Origin: JBPRGG01 sp051418075
GTDB lineage: Bacteria; Bacteroidota; Bacteroidia; Cytophagales; Cyclobacteriaceae
Assembly (NCBI GenBank): GCA_051418075.1
Contig: JBPRGG010000042.1
Location: 1 to 64,000 of the forward strand
DNA: 64,000 bases
Direction of reading: 5' to 3'
Translations under genes and position numbers: made by a program
Shown here: piece after piece, positions 24,352-34,540 of the stretch
Position numbering within the stretch: position 1 is the first letter of the stretch
Layout of the letters: every line of letters begins with the position of its first letter
Notes under the pieces: generated by a model
What the model was told of the DNA's origin: nothing
The model's input: the letters and a program-made list of their open reading frames with translations, nothing else
Databases searched by the model: none

Positions 24352-26328
24352 TTAATAGTTAAACCCTAATTTATCCAATCCTGCTTTTACTTCCGGGGCC
24401 GACATCAGTAAATCCCATATTAATCCTGTTCGATAATTTTCAATCATTACAATAATCGGCCCCTGGTCTATGGCCAGATAAGAATCAGCATACCATCCTA
24501 CTGTAGGATTAAAGGCATCGTAAAAGCCATAAGGGCCCCACAGGCGATGACCCAGATAATAATAAAAGGTATTTAAAGCGGCAAAGCTTTGTTCCGGGGT
24601 ATAAGGCAGGGAAGACAAAGCCGCAGTGGGAGTAATTACACCCAGGTCATTGGTGGGAGAATGGGCGGAATAACCCATATGATTGTCGCTGGCGGTAAGT
24701 CCCCAGCTGGAAGCAGTATATCCAATGTAATCCAGGGGATTATCAGTGCAATACTTCCAATTTATCAGACTATGATTGACCGCCTGCTGCCAATAGTTTG
24801 CATACTGATCAGACAGTTGCCGTGGATCCAGTCCTAAGAAAGAATAATGCTCAAAAAACAAGGGGCCACCCCAATTGGGTCCTAAAGGCAGCCTAGTTTG
24901 GTAAAAGGTATTGCCATTTATTATGGCCCCGTTTTTAGCCCATCCCTGATGATACACTTTCGGATTGATGGTATGTTCAGGAGCCCCGGCGGCCAGAATG
25001 TACACGATCAGCGCCTCATTCCAGCCCCGGATGTGATGATTCATTTCCCAGGTAAAATCAGGCGACCAGTGCCAATACAATACCTTTTCTCCATTACGGG
25101 TGTACCAGTCCCACTCCACCGCTTGCCAAAGCTGGTTGATGCGGCCAATCAGGTTCATTTCTACAGCCAGTTCTGGATCAAGGTATTGCCGGAAAGTAAG
25201 TAATCCCTGGATCAGGAAACCGGTTTCTACCAGATCACCTCCGTTATCCATACTGCTAAAGGGAATCACTTGTCCTGTAGTTCCATCCATCCAATGGCTC
25301 CAGGCTCCGTGAAACCGATCAGCCGATTCCAGGAAGGTTAAGACCTTATCCAGTCGATCCAGCCCTTGCTGCCGGGTAATAAATCCTCTTTCTATTCCCA
25401 CAATAATGGCCATTAGTCCAAATCCACTGCCCCCGCTGGTAACAGTTGCGCCTGAAGTATTTCTTTCCAGGGCCATACCACTGGCCGGATGGGCCAGGTC
25501 CCAGAAATATTTGAAAGTTTGTGCCTGAACTTTGGTGAGTAATTCTTGTTCAGGTAATATTTCAAAATCCGGAGTGGAGTCCAATTTGGTATAAAATCTT
25601 TGTTCCAATCCTTCAAATATTCTTCCCTGCTCTGAGGTAAGTTGTGGATCAATTGTAAATGTAAACCGGGAAAAATCCTTAAGCGCCTGATTGGGCTGAA
25701 CCAACAAGGTTTTTCCCCGGTTGGCCAAACTAAGGCTTAATTGAGGCTGTCCCGGTCCATATAGCCTGATGGTTTCATTTTCCAGTACCGCCTGATCCAG
25801 GGGGTAATCAAAATTGGCTTTGATCACCGGGGTCAGGCTCACGTTTTTCACCCTGCTATGTGAAGGTACCTCGTGCTGATCAATCAACAGTGAAAGTAAT
25901 TGCAATTTTCCCCTGGTAGTTTCAAATGAAAAAGAAGCTCCTGCAAATAAAGCACCAGCCTCAGATTTCAGATCCCCAATGCTCAAGGTGTAGGCGGTGT
26001 TTAATTTCAGCTCAGAACCAGGCCTGGCGGAAATGGTTTGATTCTTATCAAGATAATTGATAGTGAGTGGTGTTGGTTGATCAGTTTGATCTTTTAATAC
26101 CAGATTTCCGTGGACACTGGACGGATTAATTTCCCGGTTAAATTTTATCATAAGGGGTTCGTCAACCGGAATATCAGACCGAAGGTCTGGACCGGACAAA
26201 TCATGTGGGCCTACCCGGATAGCCAGGATCTGAAATTCCGGATCTGGTTTAATGGACTCTTCTTCCTGTTGGCAGGAGAAATTAAAACCAAGGATTAAAA
26301 AGAAAAATGCCTCTAATACTTTTTTCAT
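24352..26328 (-). CDS. Ig-like plus PF10091/GH144-like glycosidase lipoprotein
   Basis: 658 residues from the ATG at 26328 (MKKVLEAFFFLILGFNFSC). The 15 extra upstream codons are rejected because they precede a signal peptide. Cys19 followed by QQEEES is a weak lipobox plus an acidic tail like the surface-export signal of Bacteroidota lipoproteins. Two Big_5-type Ig-like domains follow (about 35-140 with PLMIKFNREINPSS, and about 150-255 with DYPLDQAVLENETIRL). The catalytic domain is at about 270-655 (FKYFWDLAHPASGMALERN, GGSGFGLMAIIVGIERGFI, WHWSPDFTWEMNHHIRGWNEAL). It leads the pair and is probably the cell-surface enzyme, the 22989 gene being the simpler paralog. Exact substrate not shown by sequence. 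Confidence 0.86.
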   Translation of the reverse strand: MKKVLEAFFFLILGFNFSCQQEEESIKPDPEFQILAIRVGPHDLSGPDLRSDIPVDEPLMIKFNREINPSSVHGNLVLKDQTDQPTPLTINYLDKNQTISARPGSELKLNTAYTLSIGDLKSEAGALFAGASFSFETTRGKLQLLSLLIDQHEVPSHSRVKNVSLTPVIKANFDYPLDQAVLENETIRLYGPGQPQLSLSLANRGKTLLVQPNQALKDFSRFTFTIDPQLTSEQGRIFEGLEQRFYTKLDSTPDFEILPEQELLTKVQAQTFKYFWDLAHPASGMALERNTSGATVTSGGSGFGLMAIIVGIERGFITRQQGLDRLDKVLTFLESADRFHGAWSHWMDGTTGQVIPFSSMDNGGDLVETGFLIQGLLTFRQYLDPELAVEMNLIGRINQLWQAVEWDWYTRNGEKVLYWHWSPDFTWEMNHHIRGWNEALIVYILAAGAPEHTINPKVYHQGWAKNGAIINGNTFYQTRLPLGPNWGGPLFFEHYSFLGLDPRQLSDQYANYWQQAVNHSLINWKYCTDNPLDYIGYTASSWGLTASDNHMGYSAHSPTNDLGVITPTAALSSLPYTPEQSFAALNTFYYYLGHRLWGPYGFYDAFNPTVGWYADSYLAIDQGPIIVMIENYRTGLIWDLLMSAPEVKAGLDKLGFNY

Positions 26329-26855
26329 TGTATGATTTAAGCAGAAATGGGCCGATTTGTTGGCTTTTTCCAAATAAATAAAAGGTTGTTTAGAATTTAT
26401 GATTTTACGTCATTATATAATTGAGCTACTACAATGGAACTCCGGGTTGAAGAAAAAACGCTGACATCATTCATACCCTTATTATAGCACATTAAAAAAA
26501 AGATTAAAATTTTTATTTTGGTTAAAAAAATAGAATTAAGTCTGCTATTGATTTTATTTTCAGTTGGTTAGCTCAAAATAACTAACCTTACTGCATCTTA
26601 ATATTTACGAAATATGGGCTCATAAGTATATGTTATTATTCAAAAATCGTTTATGGTCATTCGTCCGCTGGCGCACATTCTTGTTCCTTTATGAACATAT
26701 GAAATGATTGATGTTCTCTGAAATGATGTTTTAGCTTACATTTAATGCTTTTGTTGTAATGGCATTCTTATTGATACATTCCTTTTGACCTTAAATAGTA
26801 CTATCTGACAACTCAAAAAGCAAATCCAGGATTTGAAATACTAATAAATGATCAG
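26329..26855. other. Divergent intergenic region
   Basis: 527 bp, strongly AT-rich, between a leftward glycosidase gene and a rightward permease gene. It should hold both promoters, but none matches TAnnTTTG at a good distance. The only GC-rich word is CGTCCGCTGGCG at 26662-26673, partly shared with 8277-8288. No gene seen. Confidence 0.5.
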
Positions 26856-29246
26856 ATGATAAAAAACTACTTTAAAACAGCACTAAGAAATTTTCAGAAA
26901 GAAAAGCTTTATACTGCGATAAACATACTCGGCCTCTCCCTGGGCTTCACCATCTGTTTTTTGATCTACTTTTGGATTGTCCATGAAGTCAGTTATGATA
27001 AATTTCATCAGGATGCCGAACATATTTACCGGATCAATACCAAGGTAATAGGCAATGATGAAGAAGGATTGGCTACTACTTATCCGGTGGTGAAAACCAT
27101 GATCCTTGACCAAATTCCTGAAATTACCGCTTCGGTAAGATTATTTAATCAGGGGTTGTTGGGGAGTACGGTTAAGGTAGCCTATCAGGACAAAGTGTTT
27201 ACCAATAATGATCTTTTTTACGCGGATCCTTCATTTTTTAAGGTATTTTCATTTACCCTGTTACAGGGAAACAGAAGTACAGCCTTGAACCGCCCCAATT
27301 CCATTGTGATTACCCAAAGCACTGCCCGTAAATACTTTGGAAATGAAAATCCAATAGGCAAGATCTTGAAAGTGGGGCAGGATATGGATTATGAGGTAAC
27401 CGGGGTAATGGAAAATATTCCCACTAATTCGCATTTTTCCTTTGACTTACTGGCTACCATGCATAGCCATCCCTGGATCGATAAGGTTACCAGCTATGGC
27501 AGTGGGGTTGTTTTTGCCACTTACGTAAAAATAAATTCCCGGACCTCCCCCTCCCTGGTCAAACAAAAAATTGATGATATTCTATATGATGAATTACCTG
27601 GATCAGAGGAATACCGTAAAAGCCAAAACCTGGTGCTACAACCTTTAACTGATATTCATTTAAAATCCGATTACAAATTTGAACTGGCCGCTAATGGTGA
27701 TCTTAAGTATGTTTATCTTTTTACCGGTATCGTAATGCTGGTGCTGGTGATTGCCGGTATCAATTATATCAACCTGACTACCGCCAGGGCTATTCGCAGG
27801 GCCAGGGAAGTAGGCGTACGAAAAGTGCTGGGGGCTTTAAAAAAGCAGCTGATATTTCAATTCCTGATAGAATCTGTATTGATCTCCACTTTGGCTGCAG
27901 CATTGTCCTTATTATTGATCGAATTAGCAAAACAACCATTTTATCAGATTACAGGTAAATCAAACCTGGTAGAAGTATTTAATGATCATAATTATTTAAT
28001 CATTTTAATGGTTGCTGCCGGTATAGGATTAGTGGCGGGAGCTTTTCCAGCCCTGATGTTGTCTGGTTATCAACCCATCAAGGTGTTGAAGGGAAAGCCG
28101 GATCAGTCAAACGGAAAGTTTTCCTTCAGAAAAGGATTGGTAGTTTTTCAATTCGCCATTTCAATGGTTCTGCTCGTGGCAACCCTGGTAGTTTATTTGC
28201 AATTAAATTATATGCAGCAGGCAAAACTGGGTTATGACAAAGAACATGTGATCGTCTTACATATCGGCTATGATAATTTACAGGAAAAGCAGGAACTGCT
28301 AAAAACAGTTCTACTGGAAAGCCCCAGCCTGATAAATGCGTCCGCCGTTTCCCAATTACCGGCCAATATCATTACAATGGAAGGCGTAAATTATACTGAA
28401 GAAAAAAGGTTAGAGTGTTATACCATTTCAGTAGACAGAGATTTCTTTAAAACGATGAATATTAACCTGGTGGCAGGGCAGGATAACCTGGATCATTTAA
28501 TTCCTGAGCAGTATCAGAATAAGTATGTAGTGAATGAGTCTTTCCTGAAATCATTGAACATGAATGAAAAAGATATCATGGGACAGGAAATATTGGTTCG
28601 TCACGGGAATATGGAATGGGGGCCTGTGATAGGAGTAGCTCAGGATTTTCATTTTCAATCATTGCACCATCCAATCAATCATCTGGTTTTCGAATTTGAT
28701 CAGGCGCTTTATGAATATATGTTAATTAAAGTGAATGCAGATCATTTGAAAGAAAGCTTGGCCCATATTGAAACCAGTTGGGGAAAAGTGGCTGGCAATC
28801 TGCCTTTCGATTATCAATTTTTAGACCAGGAGTACAACCGGTTGTATCACAATGAACAGCGGGTAAGTAATCTTTTCATTGCATTTGCTCTGGTGGCCAT
28901 TGTAATAGCCAGTCTGGGGCTATTCGGATTGTCATCTTTTGCTGTACAAAGGCGCACGAAGGAAATAGGTATCAGGAAGGTTTTCGGTGCTTCGGTGATG
29001 CAGGTCATCCGTCTGTTATCACATGATTTCATCTTATTGATCATCCTGGCTTTTCTAATAGCTGCCCCCATGGGCTATTTGCTGATGAATAAATGGCTGG
29101 AAAATTTTGCCTATAAAATTCATTTAGATTTAACTGTACTGCTTATCTCAGGCTTTTTTGCCTTCATGATTGCAGTAGTTACAGTAGGATACCACGCTTA
29201 CAAAACGGCTCATTCCAATCCTGCCCTTACATTAAGAGATGAATAA
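26856..29246 (+). CDS. ABC transporter permease, double MacB/FtsX type
   Basis: 796 residues, first of three tandem plus-strand permeases. N-terminus MIKNYFKTALRNFQKEKLYT, membrane segment about 20-43, FHQDAEHIYRIN opening the first core domain, FFKVFSFTLLQGN near its end, a coupling segment ARAIRRAREVGVRKVLGA, a second core with VIGVAQDFHFQSLHHPI, then RRTKEIGIRKVFGA and the C-terminus NPALTLRDE. The last three residues match the RDE seen in the 429-702 relic. It ends 11 nt before the next permease's ATG. No cognate ATPase lies in the run; gldA, 5.3 kb downstream, belongs to another system. Confidence 0.9.
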   Translation: MIKNYFKTALRNFQKEKLYTAINILGLSLGFTICFLIYFWIVHEVSYDKFHQDAEHIYRINTKVIGNDEEGLATTYPVVKTMILDQIPEITASVRLFNQGLLGSTVKVAYQDKVFTNNDLFYADPSFFKVFSFTLLQGNRSTALNRPNSIVITQSTARKYFGNENPIGKILKVGQDMDYEVTGVMENIPTNSHFSFDLLATMHSHPWIDKVTSYGSGVVFATYVKINSRTSPSLVKQKIDDILYDELPGSEEYRKSQNLVLQPLTDIHLKSDYKFELAANGDLKYVYLFTGIVMLVLVIAGINYINLTTARAIRRAREVGVRKVLGALKKQLIFQFLIESVLISTLAAALSLLLIELAKQPFYQITGKSNLVEVFNDHNYLIILMVAAGIGLVAGAFPALMLSGYQPIKVLKGKPDQSNGKFSFRKGLVVFQFAISMVLLVATLVVYLQLNYMQQAKLGYDKEHVIVLHIGYDNLQEKQELLKTVLLESPSLINASAVSQLPANIITMEGVNYTEEKRLECYTISVDRDFFKTMNINLVAGQDNLDHLIPEQYQNKYVVNESFLKSLNMNEKDIMGQEILVRHGNMEWGPVIGVAQDFHFQSLHHPINHLVFEFDQALYEYMLIKVNADHLKESLAHIETSWGKVAGNLPFDYQFLDQEYNRLYHNEQRVSNLFIAFALVAIVIASLGLFGLSSFAVQRRTKEIGIRKVFGASVMQVIRLLSHDFILLIILAFLIAAPMGYLLMNKWLENFAYKIHLDLTVLLISGFFAFMIAVVTVGYHAYKTAHSNPALTLRDE

Positions 29247-29257
29247 TATTTTTGCCT

Positions 29258-31672
29258 ATGATCATTAATTTTTTAAAAATCGCCTATCGTAACCTGATTA
29301 AACAGAAGCTGTATGCTGCTATTAATATCATTGGCCTGACCCTGGGATTGTTTAGTTTCCTGGTCATTGTTTTCTTTGTAAAAAATGAACTAAGCTATGA
29401 TAGATTCCATACCCGGGCTGATCGGATTTACCGGGTCATTGGAGAAGCCAGGTTTGGGGGCAAGGACTTCAGTGCCGCCACCATGGGTGCACCCACCGGG
29501 CCTACAATTGTTGAAGAATATCCGGAAGTTGAACAATTTGTCAGGCTACAGCCTACTACATTGACTGTGGTTCTGGACGATGAAAGTGTTAAAGAAAAGA
29601 AAGTGATCAGGGCGGATTCCAGTTTTTTTGATGTTTTCAGCTTCGATTTATTACAGGGAAATCCACGGCAGGCATTAAAAGAGCCAAACAGTCTGGTATT
29701 GACTAAGTCAACCGCTCAAAAGTATTTTGGGCAGGAGGATCCTTTAGGAAATACCATTATTTCAGCTGATCAGACAGCTTATAAGGTTACCGGAATTTGT
29801 GCAGATGTGCCAGCCAGTTCCCATTTTGATTTTGACATCCTGGTATCTCTGACATCCTCTGTTGATGAGATAAGACCTTACTGGTTGGTTCAAAATTTCT
29901 TCACTTATATCCTATTACAAGAATATGCAGATCCAGCATCTCTGCAAGCTAAATTTCCCGATTTGGTGGAAAGGTATGTAATGCCGGAGGCCGAAAAATT
30001 TAGTGGAGCCACCCTGGAAAGTTTCGAAAAAAACGGGACCTATTTCGAGCTTAAACTACAAGCGCTTACTGATATTTATTTAAAAGCTGGTTCAGGGGTG
30101 GAATTAGATGTTAATGGAGATATAAAATATGTTTATATTTTTTCATTTGTAGCCCTTATTATACTTATTTTAGCTTGCGTCAATTTTATTAATTTATCTA
30201 CAGCCAGGGCCAATAAAAGAGCCAGGGAAGTGGGAGTAAGAAAATCTGTGGGGTCATCCAGAGGATTGTTGATCCGTCAGTTTTTATTTGAATCAGCTTT
30301 TTACACCTTTATAGCCCTCGTTTTGGCCATTGGATTGGTAGAACTGGTTTTGCCTGAGATCAATCAGGTGTTTGGCTTTGAATTAAAATCAGGTTATTTT
30401 GAGTCTCCATCCATGATCCTGTTTCTTTTATCCGGTGCCATGGTAGTTGGCATTTTAGCAGGGATTTATCCCGCTTTCCTGTTGTCAGGATACAAGACTG
30501 TCAATGTATTAAAAGGAGGGATTGTTTCAGGAAAAAACAGAAAAAATTTTCGCAGTGGATTGGTAGTACTTCAATTTACCGTTTCTATCATCTTGATCAT
30601 AAGCACTTTGGTGGCTTATAACCAGTTGTCCTTTATTCAAAATAAGCAATTGGGTTTTGATAAAGACCAAATAATCATTCTTCATAATACCTATGCCTTA
30701 GATCAACAAATGGAATCATTTCAACAGGCATTAAATCAATTGAACCTGGTGAATTTTGCCTCTTATTCGTCATCATATCCTATTTCGGGAAATAATAATA
30801 CTACCAGTATCCATGTTCAGGGGCATCCTGAGGAATTGCACCCTACACAGATTTATTTTTCTGATTATAATTTTGTGAAAGCCCTGGGATTGAAGATAGT
30901 AAACGGGAGCGACTTTAATCCAGTCAGCCTGGCCGAACATCAATCTGTGCTGATCAACCAGGCTGCTGCCCGAATATTCGGACTGGAAAACCCCATTGGT
31001 ATAAAAATGATGCTGCCCAATATAGGGGATTTTGGTACCCACCATACCTATGAAATTATTGGTGTGCTGGAAGACTTTCATTTTAAGTCTTTAAATAACA
31101 TTATCAGCCCGATGATGATCATTCCCACCCGGCAGGCTGGCAACCTGATCATCAATGCCAAGCCGGGGGATATTGCCGGCTTATTGGAACAGGTAAAGCT
31201 TAAATGGGATGAATTTGCTCCTATGGCACCTTTTGAATATTCATTTATGGATATGCAATTTGAGCAAGCCCATGCCAGCGAAAAAAGAACCGGGCAATTA
31301 TTTAGCTTGTTTACCGTTTTGGCTGTGTTCATTGCTGCTTTGGGATTGTTCGGTTTAACCACTTATACGGCCGAGCAAAGAACCAAAGAAATCGGGGTGA
31401 GAAAAGCAATGGGTGCTACATTTAAGGATATTATCCTGCTGATATCCGGTGAATTTAACAAGTTGGTGATTATATCCTTTGTTCTGGCAGCCCCGGTAGG
31501 ATATTATTTGATGAATTTATGGCTGAAAGATTTTCCCTACAAAATTGAAATTGACTGGCTATTGCTGATTTTGGCCGGAAGTATAGCCCTGCTGATCAGT
31601 TGGATTACCATCAGTTATCATTCCATCCGATCAGCCAGGGCCAACCCGGTCAAATCCTTAAGATATGAATAA
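29258..31672 (+). CDS. ABC transporter permease, double MacB/FtsX type
   Basis: 804 residues from the ATG at 29258 (MIINFLKIAYRNLIKQKLYA). An in-frame TTG two codons earlier is a poorer start. FHTRADRIYRVIGEARFGG begins the first core domain. That domain and the linker are a little longer than in its neighbours, with an inserted charged stretch around residues 225-265 (VMPEAEKFSGATLESFEKNG). Second core: IIGVLEDFHFKSLNNII. Coupling motifs ANKRAREVGVRKSVGS and EQRTKEIGVRKAMGA; C-terminus NPVKSLRYE. Middle gene of the tandem trio, 11 nt after the first and 23 nt before the third. Confidence 0.9.
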   Translation: MIINFLKIAYRNLIKQKLYAAINIIGLTLGLFSFLVIVFFVKNELSYDRFHTRADRIYRVIGEARFGGKDFSAATMGAPTGPTIVEEYPEVEQFVRLQPTTLTVVLDDESVKEKKVIRADSSFFDVFSFDLLQGNPRQALKEPNSLVLTKSTAQKYFGQEDPLGNTIISADQTAYKVTGICADVPASSHFDFDILVSLTSSVDEIRPYWLVQNFFTYILLQEYADPASLQAKFPDLVERYVMPEAEKFSGATLESFEKNGTYFELKLQALTDIYLKAGSGVELDVNGDIKYVYIFSFVALIILILACVNFINLSTARANKRAREVGVRKSVGSSRGLLIRQFLFESAFYTFIALVLAIGLVELVLPEINQVFGFELKSGYFESPSMILFLLSGAMVVGILAGIYPAFLLSGYKTVNVLKGGIVSGKNRKNFRSGLVVLQFTVSIILIISTLVAYNQLSFIQNKQLGFDKDQIIILHNTYALDQQMESFQQALNQLNLVNFASYSSSYPISGNNNTTSIHVQGHPEELHPTQIYFSDYNFVKALGLKIVNGSDFNPVSLAEHQSVLINQAAARIFGLENPIGIKMMLPNIGDFGTHHTYEIIGVLEDFHFKSLNNIISPMMIIPTRQAGNLIINAKPGDIAGLLEQVKLKWDEFAPMAPFEYSFMDMQFEQAHASEKRTGQLFSLFTVLAVFIAALGLFGLTTYTAEQRTKEIGVRKAMGATFKDIILLISGEFNKLVIISFVLAAPVGYYLMNLWLKDFPYKIEIDWLLLILAGSIALLISWITISYHSIRSARANPVKSLRYE

Positions 31673-31695
31673 CTAAATTAATCTAAAAAAGTACA

Positions 31696-34074
31696 ATGCT
31701 GAAAAGTTACTTGTTGATCGCCATCAGAAATCTTTGGAATAAGAAACTATATGCTGGTTTGAATATTTTTGGCCTGGCTGTAGGTATTGCCGGTTGCCTG
31801 GTGATTTACACTTATATACAAAATGAATTAAGCTATGACAGCTTTCATGAAAAAGCGGATCGTATAGTAAAGGTTAATATTTCCCTGAAGCTGAATGATG
31901 AAAATAAACTGGTAGGTGTGGCCCCCGATATTTTGTTGCCCGAATTTACCCTGGAATTTCCTGAAGTGGAAACCGGAGTGAGGGTTTTTAATCCCACCTT
32001 ATACGACAAAATGATCGTCAAATATCAGGATAAGCTGTTTAAAGAAGATAAATTCTGGCTGGCTGATTCTACCTTCTTTGAGGTGTTTTCATTTTCATTG
32101 GTCAAAGGTAATCCTCAAAATGCCTTAAATGAGCCTAACAAAATGGTGATCACCGAAAATACGGCCAGGAAATACTTTGGTAAAGAAGATCCTATGGGAC
32201 AAACCATGCTGATAAATGATGGCGAACTATTTGAGGTCACCGGAGTATTGGAAAACCTTCCTTCAAATACTGTATTCGATTTTGATTTTCTGGCTTCCTT
32301 ATCCTCACGCCAATTACAGGAAGTATGGGAAGGTGCCAATTATTTTGATTTTTTTGTTCTGAAAGATGGCGTGAAGATTGAAACACTACAAGCTAAATTG
32401 CCTGATCTGGTTCAGAGGAAAGCACCTAAAATGATGCAGGATATGGATTTAAGCCTGCACCTCATTCCTTTGAAGGATATTCATTTGCATTCTAAAGCTG
32501 AATTTGAAATGGCTCCTATCGGCAACCCTCAATATATTTTAATCTTTGGTATTATTGCTGTATTTATTTTGTTGATTGCCTGTGTCAATTACATGAACCT
32601 TTCTACGGCAAGTTCATCAGACCGGTCCCGTGAAATAGGTTTACGTAAAGCTTTAGGTGCCTTCAACAGTCAAATATTCAAACAATTCATTAGTGAGTCT
32701 TTTCTTCTTACTTTTGCAGGGTTATTGTTGGCCCTTGGTTTGGTAGAATTGATCTTTCCTTTTGTGGAGGATATTACTGGTTATTCCCTTTCATTCAGCC
32801 TGGCAAATGGATTTAATTGGTTGTTACTGATCCTTTCCGGATTGATTATAACTTTTTTAGCAGGTGCCTATCCTGCCCTGGTGCTTTCTTCGCTCAAACC
32901 GATCAATACCCTAAAAGGAAAATTGACTGACAATCGTACTACCAGGAGCCTTAGAAAAGCCTTGGTAGTTTTTCAATTTGGTATATCCATATTTTTGATA
33001 ATAGGCACTTTAATAGTTTATTTTCAGCTGAACTATCTGCAAGATAAGCATCTTGGTTTTGAAAAGGATCAGGTGTTGATCATGAGTTACCAGACTGGCC
33101 AGAGCCAGCAAAATATGCATAAGACCCTATTGTCTGAATTCAGAGGTCATCCGGATATTGTCAGTACCAGTTTCACTTCCGCCTTGCCCGGAAGTAATTC
33201 AGGAGGGCAATATATGAGAGCTGAAGGAATGCCTGAAGACCAGATGCAACTGATCTGGGAATGGCGGGTAAGCCAGGATTTTATCAACAGTATGGGATTT
33301 AAATTGGTGGCAGGTAGAAATTATGATGTATTAATGGATCCGGACCGGGAAGAAAAGTATTTTATATTAAATGAAACTGCGGTCAATCAGTTGAACTGGT
33401 CTCCTGATGAAGCAATAGGTAGGAAATTGTTGGTGTCCCGATTTGAGGGTGAATGTATTGGGGTGGTACAGGATTTTCATATGGCTTCCATGAAAGAGCA
33501 AATAGAACCCCTGGTCATGACCCTGAGCCATAATCAGGTAAGACATTTTATTGTGAAGGCCAGAACACAGCATATGGAAGAAGTTGTAAATTTTGCCCGG
33601 TCAACCTGGAAAAAGTTGCTGCCGGATCAGCCATTCGATTATACCTTCCTGGATCAGCGGTTTGCTCAGTTATATTCCTATGAAAAAAATACCAGTCGGA
33701 TCTTTATAGGATTTGCCTTGATGGCTGTAGTTATAGCCTGTCTGGGATTATTTGGCCTGCTTTCGTTTTCTACCACCAAAAGGTCTAAAGAAATTGGTGT
33801 GCGTAAAGTTCTGGGATCCTCTGAATTCAAGATCATGAACCTGCTAATTCGGGAGACGCTTGGGTTAATTTTTGTTGCTTTATTGATTGCAGCTCCCCTG
33901 GCTTATTGGATCATGGATCAATGGCTGGAGGACTTTGTATACAGAATTAATATTCATCCGGGAATATATTTTATAGCATTTCTTATTATTACGCTGGTAG
34001 CAACTTTAACAGTGAGTTATCATGCTATCAAGGCGGCTAAAACCAATCCGGTAGATGTATTGAAATGTGAATAG
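31696..34074 (+). CDS. ABC transporter permease, double MacB/FtsX type
   Basis: 792 residues, last of the tandem trio. N-terminus MLKSYLLIAIRNLWNKKLYA; FHEKADRIVKVN instead of the usual IYRV; FFEVFSFSLVKGN; coupling segment SDRSREIGLRKALGA; second core with CIGVVQDFHMASMKEQI; final motif KRSKEIGVRKVLGS; C-terminus NPVDVLKCE, where Cys replaces the usual aromatic or acidic residue. It shares more residues with the 26856 and 29258 genes than with the minus-strand permeases, which fits local duplication. It is followed by a 491 bp gap containing a dispersed repeat, then gldA. Confidence 0.9.
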   Translation: MLKSYLLIAIRNLWNKKLYAGLNIFGLAVGIAGCLVIYTYIQNELSYDSFHEKADRIVKVNISLKLNDENKLVGVAPDILLPEFTLEFPEVETGVRVFNPTLYDKMIVKYQDKLFKEDKFWLADSTFFEVFSFSLVKGNPQNALNEPNKMVITENTARKYFGKEDPMGQTMLINDGELFEVTGVLENLPSNTVFDFDFLASLSSRQLQEVWEGANYFDFFVLKDGVKIETLQAKLPDLVQRKAPKMMQDMDLSLHLIPLKDIHLHSKAEFEMAPIGNPQYILIFGIIAVFILLIACVNYMNLSTASSSDRSREIGLRKALGAFNSQIFKQFISESFLLTFAGLLLALGLVELIFPFVEDITGYSLSFSLANGFNWLLLILSGLIITFLAGAYPALVLSSLKPINTLKGKLTDNRTTRSLRKALVVFQFGISIFLIIGTLIVYFQLNYLQDKHLGFEKDQVLIMSYQTGQSQQNMHKTLLSEFRGHPDIVSTSFTSALPGSNSGGQYMRAEGMPEDQMQLIWEWRVSQDFINSMGFKLVAGRNYDVLMDPDREEKYFILNETAVNQLNWSPDEAIGRKLLVSRFEGECIGVVQDFHMASMKEQIEPLVMTLSHNQVRHFIVKARTQHMEEVVNFARSTWKKLLPDQPFDYTFLDQRFAQLYSYEKNTSRIFIGFALMAVVIACLGLFGLLSFSTTKRSKEIGVRKVLGSSEFKIMNLLIRETLGLIFVALLIAAPLAYWIMDQWLEDFVYRINIHPGIYFIAFLIITLVATLTVSYHAIKAAKTNPVDVLKCE

Positions 34075-34233
34075 TTAAGATTCGAAAATACTAGTAAAGA
34101 AGTCGGTCTTAATTGCAAAGGCCCCATACACATATTTACCTAGTAGGCAGCATGACTGCTATATCTCTCGTTTCTTATTTATATATTTATTTATTGAAAC
34201 ATTTGTCTAAATGTAGGTACTTAATAAAAAAGT

Positions 34234-34344
34234 AGGCAAAAAAATTCAAGACAAAAAAATGCCCGCACCTGCCGTGGCCTTTTCACACGGGGCCATCGTA
34301 GCTTAGGCACACCGGCCTAACAGCATTTTCTGGCGGGCCAGCGG
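34234..34344 (+). repeat. Dispersed structured intergenic repeat, copy 1
   Basis: Begins AGGCAAAAAAATTCAAGACA and ends GGCGGGCCAGCGG. The same start (AGGCAAAGAATCAAGATA), middle (CACCTxCCGxGGCCTT) and end (CAGCATTTTCTGxCGGGCCAGCG) occur at 49170-49275 in the same orientation. Possible pairings inside this copy: GCCCGC with GCGGGC across the whole unit, TGGCC with GGCCA, and TTAGGC with GCCTAA. This looks like a folded RNA or a REP-type element. Confidence 0.65.
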
Positions 34345-34509
34345 TGTTTTTATTTTCTAATATTCATAGCCTCACTTAATCATATAGTTCAGACATCCGT
34401 GGTAAGCGGTAACAAAATCCTTGATGTCAAAATTCTCATCTTTTGACCATTTTTTTTACTTCTACATATAATCTGATAGTTATCCCTCGTTTTAGGTTTT
34501 AAATTCAGC

Positions 34510-34540
34510 TTGACAATTTTTAGAACTGTTTTTAAAATTG
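34510..34540 (+). promoter_or_regulatory. Probable gldA promoter
   Basis: TTG at 34510-34512 and TAAAATTG at 34533-34540 are separated by 20 nt. The second is one mismatch from TAnnTTTG. It ends 25 nt before the gldA ATG, like the other promoters noted in this window. Confidence 0.4.
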
